DNA of 64,000 nt from Cristatella mucedo (Eukaryota; Bryozoa; Phylactolaemata; Cristatellidae), in NCBI GenBank assembly GCA_009760855.2, contig WPIO01000170.1, forward strand, positions 597,565-661,564, given 5' to 3'. The first letter of the stretch is position 1. Each line of letters opens with the position of its first letter. Positions 44,021-54,967 of the stretch are shown one piece after another. A model generated the notes under the pieces. It saw nothing but the letters and a program-made list of their open reading frames with translations, was not told the DNA's origin and did no database searches. The position numbers were made by a program, and so were the translations under genes.

Positions 44021-46043
44021 GCAGAATAGTAGTTGTCATTACGTAAGAAGGATTTCGATAGATAGATTTCTATAGCTTCTTTAGATTTTAGATATTTATG
44101 TGAGTGGGTTATTCACTTGCTTCATTTACCGTAGTGAATCCTCGGTAACGCCGCTGTGGGCTTGCACCATTCGATCCGTTAGGAGAACGCGTTTCCAAAG
44201 GCACGTTGCGGTAAGAGGTTCACACTTCACGGTTCTTCGTACTGAGTTCAAGTCCTGCATCTCGGTGTGAAAATCACCGAGGCCGCTCATTCTGCCCATT
44301 GTAGAGGTAACCCCATTGATTCAGCTGCCCTCAGCTTCAGTATGCATTGCAATTGCTTATTTTTTTTACTCGCAGAATATGCATATGCTTCGTGAGCTCT
44401 AAGTGAGAAGCACACAAGACAAAATTAAACTCAGTCAAAACTAAAAGCAACATGAATACCCAATGTTGCCAACTTGCTTGGTTTTAGGCAACACAATACA
44501 ATGCATGTGTGGAAATATGCGTGCAATATCGCACCGAGAACACATACAAAACCAGCATTCGTCATTTTTTTGAGTACACAGAACGTTTCATTAGGATAGG
44601 CCAGAAAGCTTCAGAGCGACTGGAGAGTTTCCGGGATAATATTAAACCGTATTAACAATATGAGCTACACTTGTATATGCACCTTCGAAGGTAACTAAGA
44701 ATTTTTAATTTAAGTTGATTTTCAATGATCCTGCAAGGCTGATTTTCTTTGCAATGAACTTCAAGGGTTAATTACATAGATACTTTATGGGATAACATAC
44801 TTCAGTAGCCGGGGCATGCAATCACGCCCAATCTTAAAAGTTGGCAGTTTCCTATTTTGGCTGCAGGTTGCAGAGATTCTGACAGCCTGTGCATTGTCTT
44901 TGGCAACACTCTAAGACGTTTTCTCTATGTGATATATGCATACTAAGTTTTCCTGCCTTTTAGATAAACTTATGGGTTCACAGGTAAACTAATCATATCT
45001 GATTGACGAATCCTTAAGACCAGCAGCACGATCGTGGGAAGAGCTTAAAGCTAATAGCTACGATTCTTCCCCACCATCGCTATAGAGCTACGGAGAACGA
45101 CTCAGAGAGTGGTATGGACCTTTGCTTACCTTCTACGTAATACCGCCGGTTGTTCTACTAATATCTTCGCTGTGGCAGAGCATGAATTGACACCTAGATG
45201 CTGATCAAAGCAGGGCTGAAGCTTTGCATTAAGATACGATGTAGCCATTAGTCAATAGCTAGCGGCAGGCTACTTCGGCAGGTAAGTAAGAATCGCCCAG
45301 TGTCGCGCGGTCGCCCTTTCGACCGCTCGACCTTTAATTAAGCTACGAGCTGTAAATCCAATGCGCCCTTCGACGCTCATTCCGGTTGTATATTCTGGGT
45401 TAGCTTATTGCTATGCAGAATGCCGGCCGTAGCCGAGGTTTCCTAATCAGTGCTGGAAAAGCGAACGCTGACGTGCAGACTACCAGACAGCTACTCGGAG
45501 GCGGCACACCAAAGCACGGCTTAAGGCGACTAGCAGGCTACGTAGGCCCCCAGCTTTGTTGTACCGTCGGGGCGTGGTCAGTGCCCTGTCCCCACAACGC
45601 CTGGGATCAGGCTAGCGCCTACTCCCCCCCCCCAGCTGCACGTTTGTCGAGCGTCTCCATCGCTTTGACGGCTCAGTTAAGGTGGCCGGTTTTCATGGGC
45701 ACGATAGCAGTCGTCGAGCCTGCTGCCGTCGCTCTATCCGTCGCTGGCAACGTCTCGGTGACCTTCACCACTGCCGCTTTCTCACGGACCTCCGTCATTA
45801 TCTGACCGGCAGATAAAACAAGATCACTGCCGCATGGACAGCTGCCTTGCCGACTGCGAGGTTACTTTAAGGGGTATTGGTCTGGAATGGTCAACAATTT
45901 TCAGTCTTTTGGAAAGTTGCCTGTTAAAAAACAAGCCAGTTATAAATGCAATGAATTGAGAATTTACTGTTGCCGGGGCGGCTGTAACTATGGAGTCCAT
46001 TCCCACTGCACCTACTGAATCTTGGGATTATTGATCTGGTTCC
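44021..46043. other. Unannotated sequence
   Basis: No feature supported. A frame at 45413-45805 (+) and a frame on the opposite strand overlap in GC-rich DNA with a C-run at 45627; neither has motifs. Confidence 0.35.
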
Positions 46044-46539
46044 TGTAGCGGCCGTAATCCACGAGGCAACGTAGCCCAGTGGCCGGTCAGCGTGGTGACT
46101 TGGATGGAGCTAGCGCGTCGGTCACTTGGAATCAGTCTGGAAATTTTAATTTGATTCTATTTAAGGAGAATTGAGGTGATTTTGAGTTCTCATTAATGCC
46201 GTTTACAGTTTGACCTTGACTCCACATTGCACCACTGTGGTTCGATCGCATGCCGGCTGGTACCGCTCCTTTCCTCAACAGCTGGTGGGATCATCCAGAG
46301 AGGGGCCTGTGCCCAGCTGTGGTCAGCTGCTACTGAGGCATTGAAGCAGGCCGATTACCCGCTGGTGAACAGATGGTAGATTCACCGTCGGGGTCGGCCA
46401 AGGGACAGCCAGGGTCGAGGAGGAGAGTCGAGCGAGAGCAGGAGCTGAGGGGAGCCGTGCCCTCTTCGGCTCCGTGCCTTGTGCAATAAACAGTCGGTGT
46501 TGGGCATCGGCTGGCTCTCTGCTGTGCGAACAAACTACA
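46044..46539 (+). mobile_element. Possible solo LTR
   Basis: Starts tgtagcggccgtaatcc, ends caaactaca, with TGTAG/CTACA inverted termini and an aataaa signal about 50 bp before the end. No matching 4-6 bp target duplication is visible, so this stays tentative. Confidence 0.3.
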
Positions 46540-46544
46540 ACCAC

Positions 46545-47105
46545 TTCTAACCGACCTGCACTGGCTCCCAGTCAAGCAACGCATCGACGTCAAGGTTTTA
46601 TCGCTCACTTTTAGGTCACTTCATTCTTTGGCTCCAGCCAATCTCTCAGATCGACTCCCCCACCAGGCCAAGCATAGTACCACCCGCTTTTCGGAATCCA
46701 ACAGTTTACCAATACCTCCTATAAATCTCAAATCCTTTGGATACCGTGCATGTAGTTCGTATGCTCCCAAAGCCTGGAACTCCAACTCGACTTGCGTCAG
46801 AACATCCCCTGACTTGATCACACTCAAAAAGAACTTTAAGGCACCTATTTAAGTGGGTAGATTTAGTGGGTCCCTTTGATTCGTTCTTCATGGGCGTATG
46901 CATACTGACACTGTGCATGCTGCCACTAACCATATTTGCATGCTAACCCTGTGCATGTCACCCCTAACCATGTTATTCATGTTGTTTATAAAGCATGATA
47001 TTACTTACCATGCAGTCGCGTTTCCCTTTGCAGCATTGGTTAAGCGCCGAGGAAGAGATTTGAGTTCTCTGAGGGAGCTTTATCAAGAGCATTATTATTA
47101 TTATT
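46545..47105 (+). mobile_element. L2/CR1-like LINE 3' fragment
   Basis: Encodes TDLHWLPVKQRIDVKVLSLT in part, then RT C-terminal codons with a frameshift, the 3' UTR, hairpin and a (tta)n tail at 47091-47105. Confidence 0.85.
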
Positions 47106-47523
47106 AGTGTTATTGAGATTTTTATTGGCGAACGCGGGTCAGACGCTTGGGTGGTTCGACTGCCGGCGGCATGAGAGCTATCGTGCCTACCTTCGCTACC
47201 ATGCTTATGTCATATCTCCGATAATAGTGATCCGATAAACTTGAAATGCATGATTGTGTGAAGTGTGTGATCCGCCAGAAAGATATATTGACACCATTTG
47301 CAACATGTTATGACGGTTATGGGCTTTTGACATCAAGTTATGTCCTACCGGCTGGTTGAGCCATAAGCTAACAACTTTGACTATGCTTCCTGAACAGTTA
47401 GGGGTTGAGCCTTTGAGATGCTACAGATCGGCCATCTATGGACACGCCGATTTGAAATATAACCTTTTGTCAACTTGTTTGACCCATGGCTTTCTCAAGT
47501 TTGGTTCTACTTTCCCTTTTAAT
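47106..47523. other. Unannotated sequence
   Basis: No motif or repeat recognised. Confidence 0.4.
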
Positions 47524-47614
47524 GTGTTACGCCGAAGGCTCGGCGGAGCAGGCTTGACCTGCCACTAGGTAAGCGGCAGGTCAAGCCTGCTCCGCCGAGC
47601 CTTCGGCGTCACAC
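47524..47614. repeat. 40-bp arm palindrome
   Basis: The arms 47530-47563 and 47575-47608 are perfect reverse complements (34 bp) around an 11-bp spacer; pairing extends to 40 bp with one mismatch. It lies about 270 bp outside the virus-like element. Confidence 0.95.
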
Positions 47615-48038
47615 GAACAGCATGCCACAGGTGAACGCAGATATGTAAGCCGTAACAGCAAGCGTGCTTACCTCCGGACACGCTCTGACGATGCGTCCTC
47701 GTGGACTGCCTTGATCGACGACGGCTTGGTCGAGAACGCCAGCTAGCCATCCTTTGGGATTCGGATACTGAGCGACCGAAGCAGGCTGTGCGCCTGATGC
47801 CATGCTCGACTGATGAACTCCTGGTACCCTGATGGCACCGGCTTATTGGCGAGCCGGCCTCACATCTAATGTCATGTCCCCCCCCCCCCCGATACGACAT
47901 CACCTAATTTTCGTTCAACCTCGGTTGCACCTTCGGTTGTTCAAAAATTACCCGAGATTGTATCGTGAAAAAAACCCACATTACTAAATTCCGTCATTTG
48001 TGTTACTTTGTTTTATTTTCAAAATAATATAGGACAAC

Positions 48039-48450
48039 ATGTCAGATCTAAGAACTAAATATGCAAATGATAAATATAACAAAATACTTTCAGAAAATGA
48101 AAGAGTTAGAGGTTGCTTAACTATTTTAATACGTATTAGATATTCTTTTCAATTTACAAATATTTTATTAGCTCTTGCAGTTACTATAACTAGTACATGT
48201 GTTAATGACTACTCTGATTTACCTGACATGGTTACTGTTTTAGGCGGAGTTGCAACTATGCTACTTTCTGTTACTTTCAATAGATAGCACTATATCACAA
48301 ATTGATAGAAGAAAAATATCAGCCCTTCAAGCTCATCTCAACTTGGTTTCAAAGATAGTAGATGCTTTAGTTGATGATAAAATAACTAAAGAAGAATTCG
48401 ATGAAATAGTGGTTGAGAAATTAGAAAGTCCAGATGGTTCTAAGTCTTAA
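48039..48450 (+). pseudogene. Small two-helix membrane protein of the virus-like element
   Basis: About 135 residues in two frames, broken near 48280. Hydrophobic segments lie at about residues 28-50 and 62-80, followed by a charged helical tail (DRRKISALQAHL). The layout of a membrane hairpin plus a cytoplasmic helix is vaguely like SLATT-type proteins, but I cannot assign a family. The 3' end overlaps the convergent integrase gene by about 11 bp. Confidence 0.5.
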
Positions 48451-49297
48451 TCACTTGTAATTTTTCTATAACAAAACTTCTTTTAACATCATTTACCCAA
48501 TAACGAACTGCTTGTTCTTGCAATATCATTATTCTAACAGTAGTATGTTTAGTCAAACTCCATATTGCGTCTGTAGCTCTTCTTCTTTTTTCATCTTCTC
48601 CTTCACCTGGTTCTAATTAATTTCAAACAGTTGTTCTAAGTTCAAACGACCTTTTTTGTTCTCCAACTTTTCTATGATGTTTTGGTTTCTTTAGTTTTAC
48701 TATTTCTTTTTTTAATTGCTTTAGCAGGTTTTTCACCAGTTGCTTTAATGATACTATTATTTAGATAATCAGTAATCTTTGGCAAATTATAAATCCACTC
48801 TTTGTTTCTAGTATAATCTCCTTTATTGATATATTATATTTCTTTTTCATACTGTGCAATAAATGCTCTCTCAGCTTCTGTTCTATTCATTCTTTCAACT
48901 AATGCAACACTCATTTTACTAGTACCTTCTATAATACTTGTTTCATGTCTTTTCATTTCTTTAGTAAACTCTCCTTTGAACTCTGATCTCGGATCTACTG
49001 TTGTCTACTTTGGCCATTTCAAAGAACCTTTACTATAAATATCTATTATTGCTTCTGTTACGTCTTTAGAAGACTTTTTTTATTTGGTCTTGAATCTTTA
49101 TATCTACTAGTAACATCAAGAACATTTAAAGCATAGTTATATCCAGAATCATTAAGCATATATAAATTTCTGCTTGATGATTTTCATTAGGTTCAACGAT
49201 ATTAGAAAAACCTTGTGGAATATACTTAGGTCTTGATTTGAATACTTGACTTATATCTGAGTCAGGATTGAATTTACCTTCTTTTTTCTTTCATTTA
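48440..49297 (-). pseudogene. Polinton-type integrase (DDE, rve-like), decayed
   Basis: Several minus-strand segments in shifting frames carry an integrase core: LNDSGYNYALNVLDVTSRYK near 49150-49110, EFKGEFTKEMKRH near 48985, and VALVERMNRTEAERAF near 48895, holding the catalytic Glu. The C-terminal part has LPKITDYLNNS and a basic KKPKHHRKVGEQKR stretch, as in Polinton integrases. At least four frameshifts or stops (near 49160, 49080, 48835, 48620) abolish function. The enzyme would have joined element ends to host DNA. Confidence 0.75.
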
Positions 49298-49306
49298 GAG
49301 TTAAAA

Positions 49307-49785
49307 ATGGCATTATATAGAGAATGGAAATATGTTGTGATATATGTTGAAATACATTTAGTCAAACTGAATACCGTGACTCAGGTTATCCTTACTGTCA
49401 TCCAAAAATAAAGAGACCTACACAAAAATATGAAATACGTTGTGGTGTATGTGATAAAGATTTCAATGAAACAGAATTTGATTCTAGTCTTATGGGTAAT
49501 GACACAAGTATAATCTGTTCATACTGTAATATAAATTTTAATTCATGTAAAAAAGAAAGGCCAACTAAATTATATTTTTTAGTTTAGAAACACTTTAAAA
49601 AAGGATGTGGCTCGACTTCTTGTTTACATCATTGTTTAGGTCATGAAGCCATCTGTGTAATTTCAAAACTATTCCCACTTGTTAAAGGTAAACGTAAAGC
49701 AGCAAAGTTAAAAGAGTTAATAGTGTTAATAGTTCATTTATGCTTCTCAGGAGGTGTTATAACTGACCAAGAGGTTTACCTATAA
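49307..49785 (+). pseudogene. Zinc-ribbon-like protein of the virus-like element
   Basis: A + strand gene, divergent from the integrase, with CxxC pairs in RCGVCDKDFNETEFD and ICSYCNINFNSCKK, suggesting a zinc ribbon. A frameshift near 49375 and an in-frame TAG at 49585 break it. Function unknown. Its end overlaps the stop of the convergent fibre-like gene. Confidence 0.45.
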
Positions 49786-50612
49786 ATTTCCAAGATTGTC
49801 ATTGAAGTAATAATCAGTAGGTAATCTAGTAAAATAAGCATAATAATTTAAATCAACACCACTTGGAGAAGTATTTATAGCTCTGACATCACCAGATAAA
49901 GCATTTGTATCACTATTAGGTTTTAGAAAAACATAATTAGATGCTCCAACAACTATAACATTTAATATCATTCATTATAGGTGGAGTTGTTTTATTTGTC
50001 CATGAATAAGGTGTTGGTAGATTTTTAATTGAATTCTTAGAATTAGGATTAATTGAGATGGATATTACTTCTGTTATTATTTTAACTGTTTTATCTACAT
50101 AATTCTTTGTTGCAACACCAGAAGGATTAACAGGATCAGCAACATTTGTTATTGAATTACCACCCATATTTATGTTCATTGTTGAAGGAAATGCTTTCAA
50201 TAATACATCCATTTTAATGCCTCTATAGTAACACAATAATCCTCATTTAATACTACTGGATTACCATTACCTGAATTCCAATAATTTTAGATGTTATAGC
50301 ATAGCTATTCATGTTTAAATTTCCTAACATTGTATCACCTAGTTTTTTAATATGATTATTTATTTGACTAACATTAACTCCATCAGTAGGATTAAAACCT
50401 GCTCCGTGATTTGTAATGTTTTTACCAAAAAGATTAAGTGATGCTCCTGAATTAACAGCAAAATTAGTATCGGCATAAGATTTTGTTCCAGCATCACTAT
50501 CATTAACAGGATCTGATGAATTTATATTCCTATTTCCATTTGCATTAAGGTCTGATAATATAATATCATTTACCTTTGATACATAATCTTCAGTGTGGAT
50601 TTTTGCAGTCAT
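49780..50612 (-). pseudogene. Phage-tail-fibre-like repeat protein
   Basis: Three overlapping minus-strand frames (50253-50612, 49937-50236, 49780-49971) belong together. The repeat motif DPVNDSDAGTKSY recurs as DPVNPSGVATKNY, with intervening short N-x-I-x-N strands (GDTMLGNLNMNSYAI, INMGGNSITNV). This is the layout of phage tail-fibre shaft repeats that form trimeric beta structures. In a capsid-bearing element it could be a host-attachment fibre. Two or more frameshifts are present. Start at 50612 follows the end of the exonuclease gene with an overlap of about 20 bp. Confidence 0.6.
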
Positions 50613-51372
50613 CTATATATTCATTGATTGATATTTTACTTCTTTCTAGAATTTCTCTAACTATTGGTACTATTCTTGAAAATCTACCAAAATCTTCTTC
50701 TTCTACTACTTGAATTTCCAATTTTTCTATATGATATTTTATATCATTCGAAATCAAAGTATTTCTCATTCTTAAGAAGTAGCATAAATAATGGTTCTCT
50801 AATTGGCACATCAAAACCACAATTGGTTGTGGTATTCTAGCATTTCCTGCTGCTATGTAGTCTTCAGGTATATCTTCACAATTCAATCCAGGAACACAAA
50901 TTTCAAAATCTGAATAAAAGCATCTACTTAAACTTCAATGCATGTAATCCAAGTAAACACTGAGCTAAGTATTGTTTTGGTATATATTCTTCAACAATGC
51001 TTCTTGACCATAAACATTTTATCTCAATCAATGTATCTTCATCTATGATTCCATCTGGAGAATAACAATAAACTCCATCACTAGTAAAACAGTCATTTGC
51101 GTTCTTAATCTTTCTATCAAGTTTCATCTCTAGAAATTTAGCAGCAATAGGTTCAAATACCTTTCCGAACAACATTTGAGGAAATCTCATATGAGAGTTA
51201 TTAGCAATATATTCTTTTAGTTTTCTATTTGCAATTATTCTATATCACAATCTATTTGCGCTCCAAAAAACATATTATTTCCTAAAACAGAATAAACTTC
51301 TGATCCACCAATATGCAATGAGATAGATTGTTTCCACTCGTCAGACCCTTGAATAAAATTTGCTTTTTGCAT
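50590..51372 (-). pseudogene. YqaJ-type (lambda exonuclease-like) nuclease
   Basis: Start ATG at 51372 gives a QGSDEWK motif at residues about 8-14 and IGGSEVYSVLG, both typical of YqaJ-family nucleases. The core motifs follow: GKVFEPIA with the first acidic residue, then SPDGIIDEDTLIEIKC with the D...E-x-K active site. It would resect DNA ends 5' to 3' for recombination. Frameshifts near 51235 and 50910 split it into three frames. The family is common in phages and large DNA viruses. Confidence 0.78.
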
Positions 51373-51765
51373 TATATTTAGACATTATAATTTTATTTAA
51401 ATGTTTGAACCATCATAAACAAACGTTCCTTTTCGACAAGTGAAGTTTGAACCATTAACATTTGATACTAATTCTGCAGTATTCTCACAAATAGTCAAAT
51501 AGTGGAGAATGATTGTTGTGGCAGGAATTGCAGCTTGAGTAGGATTAGCACCAAAAGCAGCAACAGCAAGAGCAGAAGAAGGAATTAAACTATTGAATTC
51601 AACAGTTACATTAAGTTTAGATGTTACTCTAAGAGGCTCATCATTATATTGCAGATCAATAACATGAATAGGATAAAGAGATAACCAGTCAGGGAATGTA
51701 AATCCAACAGGTTCAGTTACTTCATTCAATCCAAGATCTTGTTTTCTGAATGTAGTAACGGCTAG

Positions 51766-51945
51766 ATAATAATAATAATAATAATTCACTTGATAAAGCG
51801 CCCTCAGAGAACTTAATCTCTCTCTAGGCGCTTTACATTTGCTTTAAAGTGAAATGCAATTGAATGGTAGTAAAATCATGCTTGAAAAACAAACGAAATA
51901 AATAATATGGTTAGGGGTGATATGCACAGGGTCAGCGTGCAAATA
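51766..51945 (-). mobile_element. LINE 3' end inserted in the capsid gene
   Basis: 180-bp 5'-truncated copy with (aat)n tail at 51766-51784 and the 3' hairpin, inserted in the same orientation as the capsid gene. Confidence 0.88.
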
Positions 51946-52969
51946 GGCAGTAGAACATCTTCCATCCCTAGGATAATTACTTCTTGCTACAGCTGGATAT
52001 TTTTTAGATCCTTTAGAAAGTACAGCAACACTTTTAATATCACAGTGATTGTATGTAGCAGGATTATCAGTATATGTTCCATGTTTACCATAATTTTGTG
52101 CAGCTACAATCAACCATCTTACTTTATCCATGTTTTTTGTACTGATAGAGTTCTAGTATATTTCATACCTTGTTTGAAGTTTGTTAGTCATATTTTCATA
52201 TCGTATAACTCTGTAGTTAAGTTTTAGTTTATTTGCTCTATCACTAGTAACATCAGCAAGTGATCTTTGAATGTTTATCATTGGAGTAACACATGGAACC
52301 ATCAATCTCATTTTTGTCATATTAATTCTGTATGCATTCCAAGTAACATTTCCAGCAGCATTAGCAACACATCTACTTACAATTGTGTTAGCATCGCCAG
52401 ACGAGCCAGTCATAATTGCATTAAAATCATTTCCACCAACTCTAGTCATTTCAAGAGTAAATGTAACATTATAAAGAATTTTATTCATGTCCACATAAAC
52501 CAGAGAGTCTTGATAGTGGTAATGATATACTAAATGTACCTGTATTATCTGCAAGAAAAATAGACAAACCTATTTTATAAAGAAAACCAATATTTGAAGA
52601 AGTTGCAGATGCAGCAGCAGGACTAGTATAAGGATAACTAAGAGGGTTAAAGTATTAGCATTAGCACTAGTATTAAAAGACATCCATTGAACTAGCCTCG
52701 TCTTCTTTCCATCCAGTTGCAAGACCTTCAGTTCTATTATAGTCATTTCGATAACAAAGTAAACCCATAATCGTTGAAGCATTTCCAGGTCCTTGTTGAA
52801 GTGAAATGCTTTCTATCTCTTCAGTACCAAGTCTAATTTTCATTGAACTAAACATCCATGCTCCAGCATTATTAACAAGACCTGCAGCGAGATTTCTGTT
52901 AGGAGCACCTTAAGCACCACCAGCAACAGCTTGAACTTGTAATTGACCTTCAAGTAGAAGATATGAATC

Positions 52970-53370
52970 GGAAAGAACATCACACGTTGGTTAGCTGTCC
53001 CATTCCTCCGCTTAAAGACAGTTGGCGACAGAAGCTTTAGCTCTGCAGGTCCTAGACTGTGGAACTCGCTTCCACAATTCTTACGCAACGACATCTACTC
53101 TCCAACTGCCGACTATGGCACATCTTTTTCAGCGGTCCTGAATTGCTACTTCTATGGTACTCACTACCTCAACTGCTCTCCTAACTCTGCTATGCTTGCC
53201 ACTTTCTCTTTGTTGCGTGAGACGAAGTCTGTTGGCTACCGAATGCGTACCGAAAGCCGCTTAGGCTGTGAGTGCGCTATACAAAACTCTCCTGCGTAAC
53301 ACCCACATGGTCTTTATGACTTTGTGGAGTTACTGACGGAGATACATTACATTACATTGTTCACCAGGTA
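52970..53370 (+). mobile_element. Second LINE family inserted in the capsid gene
   Basis: Encodes RLKTVGDRSFSSAGPRLWNS, the usual end of an L2/CR1-type RT, then the 3' end shared with 7250-7530 and an (acatt)n tail at 53345-53360. It is in opposite orientation to the capsid gene. Confidence 0.88.
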
Positions 53371-53604
53371 CAATAAATGTTACTAGTTTATTAGCAATGC
53401 TATCTGTTTCAATACCATTTGTTTGATAAAACTCTATATTGGTAGTCTTTAATGTCATAGTTAGGAAAACTAGGATCACTAAGCTTTAGTATACTTTCAA
53501 TAGGAGCACTTGCCATTTCTTCTCTATATAAAAAACTAAAAATTAATTTCTACCTTTGAATATATAATCCAGCTCCTATTTTCTTCTTCATACTTTTACC
53601 ATAA

Positions 53605-53985
53605 TTTCACCATCAGGTCTACTAACATAAGGAACAACAGCTTTCTCTTTTATTACTTTTTCTATTTCTTTATATGCTTTTGGATCATTCTCTTTAAGAG
53701 TCTCTGAATAGTCTTCTACTTCATCTTCTTCAACCTTTGCTTTACGACTCTTTTTAGATTTTGGTTTAAGCTTTCAAGCATAACACGTTTAATCTCAAGA
53801 TCCATCTCTTTAATCTTTCTATCATAATCTTCTTCTATCTTTGTTTTCTCAAGTTCATATTCAAGTTCTTTCTTTCTTTTCTCTTCTTCAAGTTTATCAT
53901 CCATATCTCTAGGCTTGTTAGCATACTCTTGATCTACCTTTTCTTTTTTAGTTTGCAGTTCAATTAGTTTTCTTGCTTGATGCAT
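53605..53985 (-). pseudogene. Coiled-coil protein of the virus-like element
   Basis: Start ATG at 53985. About 85 residues of charged heptads (DDKLEEEKRKKELEYELEK), then, after a frameshift near 53755, an acidic tail ending at VPYVSRPDGEIMVKV. Function unknown; a scaffold or minor virion role is a guess from position between capsid genes. Confidence 0.5.
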
Positions 53986-53991
53986 TTAAAT

Positions 53992-54144
53992 TCATTTATT
54001 AGCAATATTCATACTAAGACCAGTTAATCCAGTTACTACAGGTGCTACTTCACCAACACCATCAATTACTTTATCTAGTAAACCAGATCCATGGTATTTA
54101 CCTCCATGTATTCTACCATGACCAACTCTCGCATAACTAGCCAT
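53992..54144 (-). CDS. Small basic 50-residue ORF, apparently intact
   Basis: MASYARVGHGRIHGG starts a Gly/His/Arg-rich N-terminus, followed by a hydrophobic stretch (VAPVVTGLTGLSMNIA). This resembles the short amphipathic minor capsid peptides of small dsDNA viruses, but no family can be claimed. It is one of the few unbroken frames of the element. Confidence 0.45.
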   Translation of the reverse strand: MASYARVGHGRIHGGKYHGSGLLDKVIDGVGEVAPVVTGLTGLSMNIANK

Positions 54145-54153
54145 TGCTCTGTA

Positions 54154-54378
54154 TTACTTTAAAATTTCTATTGTTGCAACTACATCAGTAATAATATTAA
54201 CTTTATTTCCATTTTGATCCGTTAAACTAATTTTAAAACTACTTATTGAATCTACATCACCACGTGTTGGTAAGTATAATGTGTTAGGAATATGTAGATC
54301 AACTTGATCTCCAGGATTAATATCATCAACATCAATAATATATAAAGATGAAGATTGTTGAAGATATCCTGGTATCAT
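54154..54378 (-). CDS. 74-residue ORF, beta-rich, minor capsid candidate
   Basis: Start at 54378 is preceded by the tatatagaa motif seen before other genes. The peptide (IDVDDINPGDQVDLHIP and FKISLTDQNGNKVNI) looks like a beta domain. It may be a separate gene or the broken end of the gene directly upstream, whose stop lies 13 bp before this start. Confidence 0.4.
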   Translation of the reverse strand: MIPGYLQQSSSLYIIDVDDINPGDQVDLHIPNTLYLPTRGDVDSISSFKISLTDQNGNKVNIITDVVATIEILK

Positions 54379-54390
54379 TTCTATATAGTT

Positions 54391-54947
54391 TTAAAATGGG
54401 TCAACTAAATCACAATCAACACTAATCTATCTTATTCCTTTATTATATGGTAACACCATTTTATTCAATGCTTTATAAATTCCAGTAGAATGCAATGGTT
54501 TTTTATTAATTCATAAGGAGTTCCACCTACAAGAGTAGCATCAAATGTTCCTTGTTGATTTGAGTTGAAACCTAATGTAACACCGATTAAATTTTTAACA
54601 CCAGCATTACTTCCAAGTAGAGCGATATAATTAGGTGCTACTTGCATTATTATTCTATCATCAGTATCAACACTAAATTTTATTCCACTCCTATTTCTTT
54701 TAGTTGTATCATAAAATGCACTAGGTGACGCTGAAGCTAAAGCAAAATTAAGAGCTGTAACAATTGTATTGCTAACATGATAGCCAGGAGGAATTGTAAC
54801 TGATGAGTTTGATAAACTTGGTAAATCATATTTAAACAAAAGTGTATCATTTACTACTGCAATAATATTTGATATAATTTTATTAATATAAGTAAACTCT
54901 ACTCTACACAATCCAACTTTATTATAGCCAGAGCTTGAACAAAGCAT
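54391..54947 (-). pseudogene. Penton-like minor capsid candidate 1
   Basis: The open part (54465-54947, 160 residues) has ISNIIAVVNDTLLFKYDLP, a G-Y-x-V-S-x-x-I-x-x-A-L segment and TLGFNSNQQG. Such a layout suits the single-jelly-roll penton proteins that pair with double-jelly-roll capsids; this is inference from context. The C-terminal part is frameshifted near 54500. Confidence 0.4.
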
Positions 54948-54967
54948 AATTGGTGGTACTAATCTTT

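Larger units (their letters stand above)
51397..53516 (-). pseudogene. Major capsid protein (double-jelly-roll type), split by two LINE inserts
   Basis: The minus-strand gene starts near 53516 and ends at 51397. Recognisable parts are an N-terminal region with LVNNAGAW and YRNDYNRTEGLATGW, a central region with LSRLSGLCG and NKILYNVTFTLEMTR, then MTKMRLMVPCVTP, DKVRWLIVAAQNYGKH, and a C-terminal region with LYPIHVIDLQYND. The order and spacing fit invertebrate Polinton-like capsid proteins; the fold is inferred from family resemblance. One LINE piece lies at 51766-51945, another at about 52970-53365, and frameshifts occur near 52510, 52640 and 53450. It formed the icosahedral shell; now it is dead. 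Confidence 0.72.

Noticed and set aside
47609-47803. 64-residue minus-strand frame ending in a hydrophobic stretch
   Set aside because: It abuts the palindrome and has no motif; a signal or TM reading is possible but unsupported.
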